Shown: positions 1 to 8,160 of the stretch, piece by piece | How the letters are laid out: each line of letters opens with the position of its first letter | Position numbering within the stretch: position 1 is the first letter of the stretch | Source of the DNA: Streptomyces gilvus | GTDB lineage: Bacteria; Actinomycetota; Actinomycetes; Streptomycetales; Streptomycetaceae | Assembly (NCBI RefSeq): GCF_022513565.1 | Contig: NZ_JAKWBE010000035.1 | Span: 1 to 64,000, forward strand | Length of the DNA: 64,000 nt | Reading direction: 5' to 3' | The notes under the pieces: generated by a model | What the model was told of the DNA's origin: nothing | Databases searched by the model: none | The model's input: only the letters and a program-made list of their open reading frames with translations | Translations under genes and position numbers: made by a program

Positions 1-132
1 CTTCTGGCGGCCGGGCTGGCCGTGTCTGCCTGTGGAGACGGTGTAAGACCTCAACGGGAGTCCTCCCGGACGGGGCGGTCGTCGGTGAAGCAGGAAGCCT
101 CACCTGCGAGGGTGGGAATCCCCCGCCTTTAG
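1..132 (+). CDS. tnpB: TnpB (OrfB) transposon nuclease, C-terminal end only
   Basis: Only the last 43 codons are present. The frame contains VSACGDGVRPQR and ends in VKQEASPARVGIPRL before TAG. The CGDGVRP-like stretch matches the tail that follows the last zinc-ribbon cysteines of streptomycete IS605 OrfB proteins, and the stop codon sits within the terminal hairpin as in that family. TnpB is an RNA-guided DNA endonuclease related to Cas12. The RuvC residues are outside the window. Assignment rests on the tail motif plus the hairpin. Confidence 0.65.
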   Translation, partial: LLAAGLAVSACGDGVRPQRESSRTGRSSVKQEASPARVGIPRL

Positions 133-140
133 GCGGGGGA
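119..140 (+). other. Terminal hairpin of the IS element / omega-RNA scaffold
   Basis: The arms TCCCCCGCCT (119-128) and AGGCGGGGGA (131-140) are perfectly complementary around TT. This is the subterminal hairpin expected at an IS605 right end, where the TnpA transposase recognises single-stranded DNA. In TnpB systems it would also be part of the guide-RNA scaffold, with the guide read from the sequence after about position 150. Confidence 0.65.
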
Positions 141-150
141 GGAAGTCAAC

Positions 151-397
151 GGGGGTTCCTCTCCACCGTTGTCGACACGCCGGCCCGGCCCCGGTCGGCG
201 GGGGGGGTCGGGGCCGACCGCGACTCAGCGTGAGGGCGGGAGAAGGGGACCTCCAGCCAGAGCCGGGAGATGGTGGATTCCTTCCATCAATGCCGTCTCT
301 GTTGTCGATTTCACCCAACGGCGGAGGCTGCGCGCCCGGGGCCACCGACGCCGTCCTGCGCAGGGCAGGCCACTCATGGGGTGGGCTTCCTGCACCC
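151..397. other. Intergenic, no gene recognised
   Basis: Between the IS end and the SpoIIE gene I see no convincing coding frame. A hairpin with arms CGGTCGGC (192-199) and GCCGACCG (213-220) flanks a G-run and could act as a weak terminator for the minus-strand gene that ends at 398, but it lies about 180 bases downstream. Confidence 0.4.
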
Positions 398-2557
398 TCA
401 GACGATGGTCTGCAGCACGAGAAGCGCCACGTCGTCGAGGCGCTGGCCGTTGGTGCCAGCTCTGCTCAGCACGGTGTCGATGAGCCCGTCGAGATCTCCG
501 ACCTCGGCTTCGGCGAGATCGTGGGCGAGGCGGGTGATCGAGTCGTCGAGGTCCACTCCCGGTGCTTCGACGAGACCGTCGGTGTACAGGGCCAGCAGCG
601 TCCCCTCCCGAAGCGGGATCTCGGTCAACGGGAACGTGGCGTCGGGATCGATGCCCAGGAGCGGTCCGGGCGGGACCTCCAGCGGCCCGGCCTTCCCGTC
701 GGGGAGGCGCAGGACCGGTGGAGGATGGCCGGCGCTGGCCAGGGTGACGCGTCGGCGGGCGAAGTCCAGGTGGGCGTAGAGGCAGCTGGTGAACAGGTCC
801 GGATCGAGGTCGGTCAATAGCTGGTTGGCGCGTTGCAGGACCTGGTCCGGGGGCGTACCCAGCGCTGCATGGGCGTGGACGCCCGTACGGACCTGGCCCA
901 TCAGGGCAGCGGCGGCGACGTTGTGGCCCTGGACGTCGCCGATGACGGCGGCGGCCGCGGTGTCGCCGAGGCGGATGAGGTCGTAGAAGTCTCCGCCGAT
1001 GTCCATGCCGCGGGTGGCGGGCAGGTAGCGGGCGGACACCCGCAGTCCGTCGATCGAGGGGAGGCTGCGGGGCAGCAGCGCCTGCTGGAGGCCGTGGGCG
1101 AGCTCGTGCTTGGTGTCGTAGAGGCGGGCGCGGTCGAATGCCTGGGCGATGAGTCCCGCAAGCGAGGTCAGAACGGCTCGTTCCTCGGCCGGAAAGGTGT
1201 GGGGATGGTCGTACGACAGGACGCAGACGCCGACGGGGCGGCCGGAAATGATCAGCGGCAGGAAGGCCCAGGCCTGCTTCCCGCTGACCAGGGGCGCGTC
1301 GGGATGGGTGCGCCGCATCTCCTCCGGGTCGGCGAAGAACGCGGGCGTTCCGGTGGTGAGAGCCTGACCCGCGGGGGTGAAGGTGGTGTCGAGGGGGAGC
1401 CCGTCCAGTCGCTCGATGGTGTGATCGGCGTACCCGCGATGACCGGTGATCCGCAGCCGGCCGGCGTCGGCGGTGGACAGGACCAGCCCCTGGGCGCCGA
1501 AAGCGGGCATGATCTGGTCGGCGACCAGATCGACGACGTCCTGGACGCCGACGACCTCGGTCAGCGCGGCGGCGAGATGCGTGAGCTGATACAGCTGGCC
1601 CGCACGGGCCGGCATGACGGGCGGAGGGGACGCGGGCCAGGCCCGCTCGTGCGCGTGGCCGGGCAGGATGCGGGCGCTGATGCCGCTCTCGTCGGGGTAC
1701 AGGTGAATCTCGAGCCACTGCTCCGGCGGACGGCACACGGTGAACGAAACGGGCTCCCGGCTGATGACCGCGGCACGGTAGCGGTCCTCGTAGACGGGGT
1801 CGTCGAGCCAGCGCAGGGACTGCCACGGCTGGGTGCCGAGCAGACGCGCCGCCTCACGGCCCAGGAGGTCGGCGGCGCCGGAGCTGACGTAGGTGAAGCG
1901 GCCTTCCAGGTCCAGCGCGCAGCTTCCGCCGGGCAGCCGCTCGACGAAATCGGCGAGGGCCAGTTCCGGGGGTGCGTACCGGCGGCCGATTTCCACCGGC
2001 ACAGGGCGCGGCCGTCCGGTGCGGGCGTCCGCGGCCTGCTCGGCGGTTTCCTCCAGCAGGCGGGCCAGACGCCGACAGCTGGACGTGATGTTTCCGCGTT
2101 CGCGCGGGGTCATGTGCGGCGGACGCGCAGCCGACCACATCAGCAGCAGGCATCCCCACTGCCGCACGCCGGTGACGGGCGCGGCGACCAGCGACATCGA
2201 GTACGGAAGCACCATCGCGGTGCGCGGATAGGAGCGGGCCATCTCCTCCTGGCTGGCCACCCGCACCATCCGCTCCTCGCGCACGGCCTCGGCGACGGGT
2301 GCCGGAGAGGCGAGCGGGACCTTCGCCCACGGCGCGGCGAACTCGACGGGCGCCCCGCAGACCGCGTCCAGCCGCAGCAGCAGCCCGTCCGGCGCGAGCA
2401 GGTACAGGGCGCCGATAGACGCACCGGTACGGCGGACCGTCTCCGCGAGCGCGGCGTCCAGTGAGCTGGTGTCCGTGCGCGGATCATCCAGACCGGTCAC
2501 AGCCCTTCGCCGCCCATCTCCATCCCCACCGTCTGCCCAGAACACCCATGTTTTCAC
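398..2557 (-). CDS. SpoIIE-type PP2C serine/threonine phosphatase with GAF and PAS domains
   Basis: 719 residues. The order is a GAF-like domain (about 30-150), a PAS-like domain (about 200-290, LEGRFTYVSSGAADLLG), a second GAF domain (about 330-480) and a C-terminal SpoIIE/PP2C domain (about 510-719). The PP2C domain shows MDIGGDFYDLIRL, AAAVIGDVQGHNVAAAALMG and LALYTDGLVEAPGVD, which carry the metal-binding aspartates. Such proteins dephosphorylate anti-anti-sigma factors and feed partner-switching sigma cascades. Unlike many streptomycete homologues it has no C-terminal HATPase anti-sigma domain. A GTG at 2557 is used as start with only a weak A-rich ribosome site; a later GTG is possible. 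The likely targets are not adjacent, but a SigB/F-type sigma factor is encoded at 38.5-39.3 kb. Confidence 0.9.
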   Translation of the reverse strand: MKTWVFWADGGDGDGRRRAVTGLDDPRTDTSSLDAALAETVRRTGASIGALYLLAPDGLLLRLDAVCGAPVEFAAPWAKVPLASPAPVAEAVREERMVRVASQEEMARSYPRTAMVLPYSMSLVAAPVTGVRQWGCLLLMWSAARPPHMTPRERGNITSSCRRLARLLEETAEQAADARTGRPRPVPVEIGRRYAPPELALADFVERLPGGSCALDLEGRFTYVSSGAADLLGREAARLLGTQPWQSLRWLDDPVYEDRYRAAVISREPVSFTVCRPPEQWLEIHLYPDESGISARILPGHAHERAWPASPPPVMPARAGQLYQLTHLAAALTEVVGVQDVVDLVADQIMPAFGAQGLVLSTADAGRLRITGHRGYADHTIERLDGLPLDTTFTPAGQALTTGTPAFFADPEEMRRTHPDAPLVSGKQAWAFLPLIISGRPVGVCVLSYDHPHTFPAEERAVLTSLAGLIAQAFDRARLYDTKHELAHGLQQALLPRSLPSIDGLRVSARYLPATRGMDIGGDFYDLIRLGDTAAAAVIGDVQGHNVAAAALMGQVRTGVHAHAALGTPPDQVLQRANQLLTDLDPDLFTSCLYAHLDFARRRVTLASAGHPPPVLRLPDGKAGPLEVPPGPLLGIDPDATFPLTEIPLREGTLLALYTDGLVEAPGVDLDDSITRLAHDLAEAEVGDLDGLIDTVLSRAGTNGQRLDDVALLVLQTIV

Positions 2558-2635
2558 CTTTTGCGTGGCATGTGCGGCCGTGAAGCACGCCTACGGATCC
2601 GCGTACACGCGTCTTGCCGTCGTCGATGGTTTCGG

Positions 2636-4432
2636 TCAGTGCTTCCAGGGCAGCGTGAGGAACCCTTCCGCGCGGGCGCTCGCCAGGCCGATCCGGGGGA
2701 TGTCGCTGCTTCGTGCGAAGAGCAGGTAGCGGGGTTCCCATATCGGGCGGTATTTGGCGTTCGCGCGGTACAAGGACTCGATCTGCCACCAGCGGGAGAA
2801 GAACGTGAGGGTCGCGTGCCAGATGCGGAGCACCGGGCCCGCGCCCAGACGGGAGCCGCGTTCGAAGACCGAGCGGAACATCGCGAAGTTCAGGGAGACG
2901 CGTTGGATGTCCAACTCGGCTCCTCTGAGGAGGAGTTCGACGACCATGAACTCCATCAGACCGTTCTCGCCGTCGCGATCACGTCGCATCAGGTCCAGGG
3001 AGAGGCCGTGTTCGCCCCAGGGGACGAAGCTCAGCAGGGCCCGGGGAACGTCGTCCGCGTCCCGGCACACCAGCATCACGCAGCGGCCGTCCGACGGGTC
3101 GCCGAGGCGCCCGAGGGCCATGGAGAAGCCGCGTTCGGTGGCGCCGTCGCGCCAGCGGTCGGCAGCCTCGATCAGCGTCGCCATCTCGTCGGCCGGGATG
3201 TCCTCGTGGCGCCGGATGTCGACCGTGTAGCCGGCCCGGCGCACTCGGTTGTGCGCCTGTCGGACGACGCGCATGGCGCGGCCTTCGAGGGTGAAGTCGG
3301 CGATGTCGACGATCGCCTCGTCGCCGAGTTCGAGGGCGTCCAGACCGTGGCGGGCGTAGATGGTGCCCGCCTCCTCGCTCGCGCCCATCACCGCGGGCGT
3401 CCAGGCGTGTTGGCGCGCTTCGGTCAGCCACGCGTCGATCGCACCGGGCCAGGCCTCCGGGTCGCCGATCGGGTCACCGGAGGCCAGGCTGACGCCGCCG
3501 ACGACACGGTAGGTGATGGCCGCCTTGCCGGTCGGGGAGAAGATCGCCGCCTTGTCCCGGCGCAGGGCGAAGTAGCCGAGGGAGTCGCGGGCGCCGTGCT
3601 TGTCCAGCAGGGCGTGGAGCCGTTCCTCGTCCTCGGGGCCGAGCAGCCTGCGGCCGCGCGGGGAACGGAAAAGGGCGTACAGGACCAGGCAGAAGGCCGC
3701 CGCGAGCAGGATGTTGATGATGATGTCGGTCCAGCGGGGGGCGCGGACCGCCGTGACCGTGTCGGCGAGGGGGCCGACGCTGACGCCACGCAGGAGCGCG
3801 TAGGCGACCTCGTCGGCAAAGGTGGCGCCGGGGAGTTTGTTCGTCGCGTGGACGAGGAGGGTGCCCAGGCCGCCGGTGACCACCAGGCCGCCCACGCCGA
3901 CGGCCAGTGCCAGCTTCGGGTTGGACGGGTCCCCCACCGCGTTGAACTCACGGCGGCTGATCAGCAGTGCGGCGACGAACAGACCGGTCAGCGCGGCGGA
4001 GAGCCAGTTGAAGGCGTGGGCGCGGTACTCGTGCTGCGTGAGCGCGAGGACGTACAGGGCGAACAGGGGGGCGGACAGGACGAGATTGACCACCCACGCC
4101 GCCCGCTTGCGGCGGCGCATCACCAGCACGAAGAAGATCGCCAGAGCCGCCGAGACCAGGCCCGCGGTGGCCAGGTACGGCGTGAAGAACTGCCCCGAGT
4201 GATGGGCGTGCTGCCGGTGCAGATGGAGGGTGATACGGCCGTTGTTGTGCTCGTTGACCTCCTGCCGGAACGGCAGGGACATCACCGCCGCCACGTTCAG
4301 TACGGCGATCAGCCGCAGGTACCAGACGGTGGCGTCGGCGGCCCGTCGCCGCAGCCGGCTCGGCCCAGTGCCCGGGGTGCGCTTCGCGCCGGAGGGACGC
4401 GTGGGTATCGGGGCCGACAGTTGTGAGGTCAT
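2636..4432 (-). CDS. MprF/LysX-like phosphatidylglycerol lysyltransferase (DUF2156)
   Basis: 598 residues. The first 260 residues contain about six membrane segments (for example YLATAGLVSAALAIFFVLV and WTDIIINILLAAAFCLVLYA). They are followed by a cytosolic DUF2156 GNAT-fold domain (about 275-590) with GGVSLASGDPIGDPEAWPGA, VVRQAHNRVRRAGYTV and the conserved end region FSRWWQIESLYRANAKYRPIWEPRYL. Family members transfer lysine from Lys-tRNA to phosphatidylglycerol, lowering surface charge and protecting against cationic peptides. No lysyl-tRNA synthetase domain is fused here, unlike mycobacterial LysX, so charged tRNA must come from elsewhere. An inverted repeat lies upstream at 4485-4500. 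Confidence 0.85.
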   Translation of the reverse strand: MTSQLSAPIPTRPSGAKRTPGTGPSRLRRRAADATVWYLRLIAVLNVAAVMSLPFRQEVNEHNNGRITLHLHRQHAHHSGQFFTPYLATAGLVSAALAIFFVLVMRRRKRAAWVVNLVLSAPLFALYVLALTQHEYRAHAFNWLSAALTGLFVAALLISRREFNAVGDPSNPKLALAVGVGGLVVTGGLGTLLVHATNKLPGATFADEVAYALLRGVSVGPLADTVTAVRAPRWTDIIINILLAAAFCLVLYALFRSPRGRRLLGPEDEERLHALLDKHGARDSLGYFALRRDKAAIFSPTGKAAITYRVVGGVSLASGDPIGDPEAWPGAIDAWLTEARQHAWTPAVMGASEEAGTIYARHGLDALELGDEAIVDIADFTLEGRAMRVVRQAHNRVRRAGYTVDIRRHEDIPADEMATLIEAADRWRDGATERGFSMALGRLGDPSDGRCVMLVCRDADDVPRALLSFVPWGEHGLSLDLMRRDRDGENGLMEFMVVELLLRGAELDIQRVSLNFAMFRSVFERGSRLGAGPVLRIWHATLTFFSRWWQIESLYRANAKYRPIWEPRYLLFARSSDIPRIGLASARAEGFLTLPWKH

Positions 4433-4484
4433 GGTGGCCGATCACCTTGAAGGCGGAGGAGGGGACGAGAACGAAGGATGACCT

Positions 4485-4500
4485 TACACTTTGTAGTGTA
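4485..4500. promoter_or_regulatory. Inverted repeat upstream of the lysyltransferase gene
   Basis: TACACT (4485-4490) and AGTGTA (4495-4500) form a perfect six-base inverted repeat with a TTGT spacer, 53 bases upstream of the lysyltransferase start. The size and symmetry fit a dimeric TetR- or MarR-type operator. No cognate regulator is adjacent, so this is a candidate only. Confidence 0.35.
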
Positions 4501-4591
4501 TTGACGGTGGTCGGTAGGGGGATCGTTCCGGGTACGGAAACGGTGTGAAGCCGGGGCGGGCGGTCTTACCGATGAGCCCGTGCCGGGAAAA

Positions 4592-4609
4592 ACCCCAGAT
4601 TTCTGGGGT
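4592..4609. promoter_or_regulatory. 18-base inverted repeat before the SnoaL remnant
   Basis: ACCCCAGA (4592-4599) and TCTGGGGT (4602-4609) are perfectly complementary around TT, 35 bases upstream of the SnoaL-like start. It may be an operator left over from when the downstream gene was intact, or a hairpin in its leader. Confidence 0.35.
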
Positions 4610-4643
4610 ACCCCGACCTTTCCCGCGGCTGAAGACTGACGTC

Positions 4644-4928
4644 ATGAACACCTCAGAAACCACCCTGAGCCAGAACAAGGACCTCGTCCGCGCGTTCATC
4701 GACGCGCTGTTCACCAAGGGCGACCTCGGCGCGGTCGACGACCACCTCGCCGAGGACTTCGTCAACCACGACCCTCCCTTCGACGAAGACCGAAGCCGGT
4801 GCGGTGCGAGCCGGCCACTGTCACGATGCGGTAGGGCATGCCGCATCTTCCCAAACGGGTGTGCTTCGTCGTGGCCCGGGCGGTGCTCATCCTCAGCTCA
4901 ACCGGCAACACGGTCGGCCGGATCATGA
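4644..4928 (+). pseudogene. SnoaL-like cyclase/ester cyclase, N-terminal remnant
   Basis: The first 50 or so residues (SQNKDLVRAFIDALFTKGD and LAEDFVNHDPPFDED) match the start of SnoaL-like NTF2-fold proteins, normally about 130-145 residues. After DPPFDED the frame turns into arginine/serine/cysteine-rich sequence with no family resemblance and stops at 4928. No downstream frame restores the rest of the fold, so most of the gene has been deleted or replaced. It is a small NTF2-fold protein of unknown substrate even when intact. Confidence 0.6.
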
Positions 4929-5003
4929 CCTGGGGTCCTCCGCATCGAGCCGGCGGGGCGCGCTCCAGCCGGAAGCCAGAATTCGCCACCCGTCACCAGT
5001 CCG

Positions 5004-5954
5004 TCAGTCGGGGAGGTCGACGGTCCACGTACGGTCGCCGGCCGCGCTGGCCGTGATCTTCGCCCGCTCGTCCGGATTCTGGGGGTCGAACACCGACTCC
5101 ACCCGGTGGACCATCTCGTCGCTGGTCCAGAAGGGTTCGTTCTTGGTGAACCTGCCGCCCAGCTTGCGGCGGACCTTCCAACGGAACCTGACTTCGTAGG
5201 AGCAGAGCCAGTACCCCTCGGTCATCTTCATACTGCCCGAGAATCCGGGGCTGTCGTTGAAGGTGATGTGGCCGGCCTCGTTGACGATGTTTCCGTCGTC
5301 GGTGTTGTAGGGCGGGCGGAAGGGGCCGTCCACGACCCAGGCTCGCTTCGACTTCTTGGGTCGGTAGTTCACCGCGTTCGGGGTGATCTGCTGGTTCTCG
5401 TCGGTGACTTCCTGCCAGAAGTCGTACGCGTCGTCGGCACGCGTCGTCATCCCATCGGCCCGTCGCAGCGTCGCACGCTGTTCGAAGCCGATCTCCTGCG
5501 CACTGGCGAGTGACTGCTGGCCCGGGCCCTCGTACCGGGAGGTGAAATGCAGGGTGGGGTTACCGATCGGCTGCGGGTCCTCCGCCTTGTCCTTGCCCCT
5601 GACCGACGTCCCGGCCTTTCCACTGCGCGTTGACCGGGTGGCACGTGGGCCCTCTTCAACCCGCCGCTGCTGCCGTGGCGGACTGTCGCCCCGCTCGACA
5701 CCGGACTCCTCCTGTGTCCGCTTCGCACCCGTGGTGCTCGGTGCGGCCCAGGGCACCTTCGGCCCTGCCCCCGCGCTCTCCGCGACCATGCGGCTCACCG
5801 CAGCGTTGCCCGCGGTGCGCTGGAGAGCGATCGTCCGGGCGGGGGTCATGGGGCCGCGGCCCGGGGCGAAACGGTGCTCGCGGACGCTGTCCTCATGCGG
5901 TCGGATCAGATGACCTGCGGTCTCGGCCTTGTCGGGTCCTTCACGCATCTGCAC
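5004..5954 (-). CDS. Candidate contractile-injection-system (eCIS) cargo/associated protein with LQRTAGNAAV motif
   Basis: 316 residues from a GTG at 5954 (an ATG two codons later, at 5948, is equally possible). Residues about 38-56 read TPARTIALQRTAGNAAVSRM. The LQR(T/S)AGN.AV motif marks an N-terminal region found on many proteins encoded near or loaded into extracellular contractile injection systems of actinobacteria. It is followed by a charged low-complexity linker rich in R, G, S and E (about 60-125) and a C-terminal domain of about 190 residues with many aromatic residues (HITFNDSPGFSGSMKMTEGY, YEVRFRWKVRRK) that I do not recognise. No signal peptide or membrane segment is visible, as expected for injected cargo. 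No sheath, tube or baseplate genes are in the window, so it would be an orphan cargo. The role is inferred from the motif alone. Confidence 0.6.
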   Translation of the reverse strand: MQMREGPDKAETAGHLIRPHEDSVREHRFAPGRGPMTPARTIALQRTAGNAAVSRMVAESAGAGPKVPWAAPSTTGAKRTQEESGVERGDSPPRQQRRVEEGPRATRSTRSGKAGTSVRGKDKAEDPQPIGNPTLHFTSRYEGPGQQSLASAQEIGFEQRATLRRADGMTTRADDAYDFWQEVTDENQQITPNAVNYRPKKSKRAWVVDGPFRPPYNTDDGNIVNEAGHITFNDSPGFSGSMKMTEGYWLCSYEVRFRWKVRRKLGGRFTKNEPFWTSDEMVHRVESVFDPQNPDERAKITASAAGDRTWTVDLPD

Positions 5955-6171
5955 AGCAGACGTTCCCCTCGCTTCGGTGAAAGTTCACCAGAACATCAAG
6001 CAACGACGGTAGGCAGCCGGCAGGCAGCGATTCAAGAACTCCGGTACACACGACGGGGCAGAACCAACGGCCTTTCGGGCATCTTCCTTGCGTCCGGGGA
6101 GGACGAGGAGGGCTCCGGCGGTGGCGGCAGGGCCAGGCCGGGGTATCCACGAGGGAATCCCGATGACAGGG

Positions 6172-6327
6172 CCGTCCGCGTGCCAAGGGCGACCAGATTG
6201 CCGTGCCGACACCCTCGTCCAGGCACAGCGGGATCATTTCGCGCTCCTCCTCACGGCCGAGGAGGTTGTAGTGGTTCTGCATCGACACGCAGCGCGCCCA
6301 GCCGTTCTGCTTCTGCGGCGGCACGGC
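6172..6327 (-). pseudogene. Aldo/keto reductase fragment
   Basis: On the minus strand a short stretch reads NGWARCVSMQNHYNLLGREE, then EREMIPLCLDEGVGTAIWSP and LARGR. This is the conserved central block of YajO-like aldo/keto reductases (Q-x-HYNLLyREeEREMIPLC). Only about 50 of the usual 320 residues survive and both flanks diverge immediately, so it is a relic. Confidence 0.65.
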
Positions 6328-6395
6328 GGACCGCCGTTTTGCCGGACCGGCAACAGAAGTGGCAGACCAGGCGGCGATGGGGCGACGGTGGGCCC

Positions 6396-7079
6396 GTGAC
6401 CGACAACGACATCGCAGCAGGATCACCCGCGTCCGACACCCCGTGGTCTGCCGACGCATACCTCGGAGACCCGGCGGTGCGGGCGGAATGGGACAACCGG
6501 TACGCCGACCGGCAGCGGTTGTGGAGCGGCCGGCCCAACGGTGCGCTCGTGGCCGAGGTCGCGGGGCTCACCCCCGGCCGGGTGCTCGACGTCGGCTGCG
6601 GCGAGGGCGCGGACGCCGTCTGGCTCGCGCGTCGCGGCTGGGACGTGACCGCGCTCGAGGTCTCCGGCGTGGCGCTGCGGCGGGCGGCCGGGCATGCGCG
6701 GGACGCCGGCCTCGCCGTTCACTGGGTGCACGCCGCGCTGACCGACGCGATGCTCCCGCCGGCCTCCTTCGACCTGGTGTCGGCGCAGTACCCAGCCCTG
6801 CTGCGCACCCCTGACGCCGCGGCGGAGCGAGCGCTGCTCGGCGCCGTCGCGCCCGGCGGCATCCTCCTGGTCGTGCATCACGCGGGCATGGAGAGCCAGC
6901 AGGACCACGACAGCGGCTTCGACCCGGCTGACTACGTATGGCCCTCGATGATCGTCGACCTCCTCGACGACGACTGGGAGGTCGAGACGCACGAGCAGCG
7001 GCCCCGCGTGGTACCTGACGGCGGCGCCGGCGCACACCACACCGACGATCTGGTGCTGCGCGTACGCCGACTACGCTGA
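6396..7079 (+). CDS. Class I SAM-dependent methyltransferase
   Basis: 227 residues from GTG at 6396. The SAM-binding motif is VLDVGCGEGADAVWLARRGW (about 67-86), with VTALEVSG as the acidic ribose-binding motif and FDLVSAQYPALL as motif IV. The N-terminal stretch EWDNRYADRQRLWSGRPNGA is typical of thiopurine/tellurite-type small-molecule methyltransferases. The substrate cannot be told. It lies on its own, with a remnant upstream and a convergent DUF5302 gene downstream. The start is chosen because upstream sequence in the frame overlaps the AKR relic and lacks coding character. Confidence 0.82.
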   Translation: MTDNDIAAGSPASDTPWSADAYLGDPAVRAEWDNRYADRQRLWSGRPNGALVAEVAGLTPGRVLDVGCGEGADAVWLARRGWDVTALEVSGVALRRAAGHARDAGLAVHWVHAALTDAMLPPASFDLVSAQYPALLRTPDAAAERALLGAVAPGGILLVVHHAGMESQQDHDSGFDPADYVWPSMIVDLLDDDWEVETHEQRPRVVPDGGAGAHHTDDLVLRVRRLR

Positions 7080-7097
7080 GCCTGGTACGTCCGCAGC

Positions 7098-7340
7098 TCA
7101 GCCGCCGCTCTTGCGGCGGAACGACCGCTGGTGCGCGGCTGGGCCGTGCGCGCCGCGGATCTTCGACGCGTCGCCGTTCGCGGCGGCGTCGGCGGAGTCC
7201 GCCTGGGCACCGCGCTTGCGTGCCAGGGCCTCGCGGAACTTGCGCTTGATGTCGTCGTTGCCGTCGCCTGCGGGAACGGTAGCGGACGTCTCGGCGTCAG
7301 CCGGCTCCGAACCTTGCTGGGATGCGGCCTCTGCGGTCAT
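7098..7340 (-). CDS. DUF5302 small hydrophilic protein
   Basis: 80 residues. An AGGAGG site six bases upstream fixes the ATG at 7340. The N-terminal half is acidic and low-complexity, then follows DDIKRKFREALARKRG and the C-terminal GPAAHQRSFRRKSGG, the pattern of the DUF5302 family of actinobacteria. The function is unknown; the basic, probably helical C-terminal half could bind nucleic acid or a partner. Confidence 0.8.
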   Translation of the reverse strand: MTAEAASQQGSEPADAETSATVPAGDGNDDIKRKFREALARKRGAQADSADAAANGDASKIRGAHGPAAHQRSFRRKSGG

Positions 7341-7416
7341 CGTGTCCTCCTGAGGTTCGGGCTGTTGCGGTGCCCAGCTTGCCATGCCGCAAGGGGTAGG
7401 CGGGTCACCGAGACGC

Positions 7417-7980
7417 TCAGTCGGGCAGCGGTTGTTCGGCCCAGATGGTCTTGCCGGTGGACGTGTGGCGGCTGCCCCAGCGCTCGGCCACCTGGGCCAC
7501 GAGCAGCAGTCCGCGTCCGCCCTCGTCGAAGACGCGGGCCCGTCGCAGGTGCGGGGCGGTGCTGCTGGAGTCGGAGACTTCGCAGATCAGTACGTCGGCT
7601 CGGATCAGCCGTAGCTCGATGGGCTCGCTGCCGTAGCGGACGGCGTTGGTGACCAGTTCGCTGACGATCAGCTCGGTGAACGTCTCCGCCGTCCGGTGCC
7701 GCAGGAGGTGCATCACGCCCAGGGTGATGCCCCGTGCGCGCAGCGGCACCATCATCACCGAGTGCATCCTGAACCGGCGCATGCTCTCGGCACGGGCCGG
7801 GGAGGCCGTCGTCCACGCGCTCAGCTTCGGGTCGCTCGCACGGTAGTGGGCGCCCTGGCCGGTGATGAGGGTCTGTGCAGGTGGTGATCCGGGAGGGCAG
7901 ACGTCGATGTCGCCCGCCCGGACCGCGGATTCGGGGCAGCCGGAGAGCACCGACCGCTGTGCGGTCCGGCGGCACTGCAC
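7417..7980 (-). pseudogene. Internally deleted GAF-SpoIIE-HATPase protein (GAF fragment joined to HATPase domain)
   Basis: 187 codons. The first half (about 40-95: SDPKLSAWTTASPARAESMR, MVPLRARGITLGVMHLLRHR) matches the end of the GAF domain of streptomycete SpoIIE phosphatases. At TAETFTE the sequence jumps directly to a HATPase_c_2 anti-sigma domain (LIVSELVTNAVRYGS, then DEGGRGLLLVAQVAERWG and TGKTIWAEQPLPD). In full-length homologues several hundred residues, including the whole PP2C domain, lie between these. The HATPase part is nearly complete, so a residual ATP-binding protein could still be made. No clear start or ribosome site is visible. Confidence 0.65.
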
Positions 7981-8160
7981 GGGTGCGCCTCCGCCGCGTT
8001 GCCGTAGCCGCCGCCGACGGTGTGCATCAGGCCGTTCCGCCGTCCGCGCCGGTGCCGTGAGACGTCGTCAAGTGGCTTTCCCCCGTTGCGGTTTCGCGTT
8101 GGCCTCTGCCGTCCCGACCATGTTCTGCCGACCCATTGTGTTGCACCTTGCGCGGCTCTA

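Larger units (their letters stand above)
1..150 (+). mobile_element. Right end of an IS200/IS605-family element
   Basis: Seen: a reading frame entering from the left edge ends at 130-132 inside a perfect hairpin, and the hairpin is followed by GGAAGTCAA. In IS200/IS605 elements of Streptomyces the tnpB stop commonly lies in such a subterminal C-rich/G-rich hairpin, and the element ends a few bases after it. Everything upstream, including any tnpA and the left end, lies outside the window, so activity cannot be judged. In this family the same 3' region is also the scaffold of the TnpB guide (omega) RNA. The exact right boundary near 150 is inferred. Confidence 0.72.

Noticed and set aside
833..2464. 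Long plus-strand frame opposite the SpoIIE gene
   Set aside because: No recognisable domain, and the minus strand encodes clear GAF/PAS/PP2C motifs.
2561..4426. Plus-strand frame of about 620 codons
   Set aside because: Antisense shadow of the lysyltransferase gene; composition typical of non-coding GC-rich frames.
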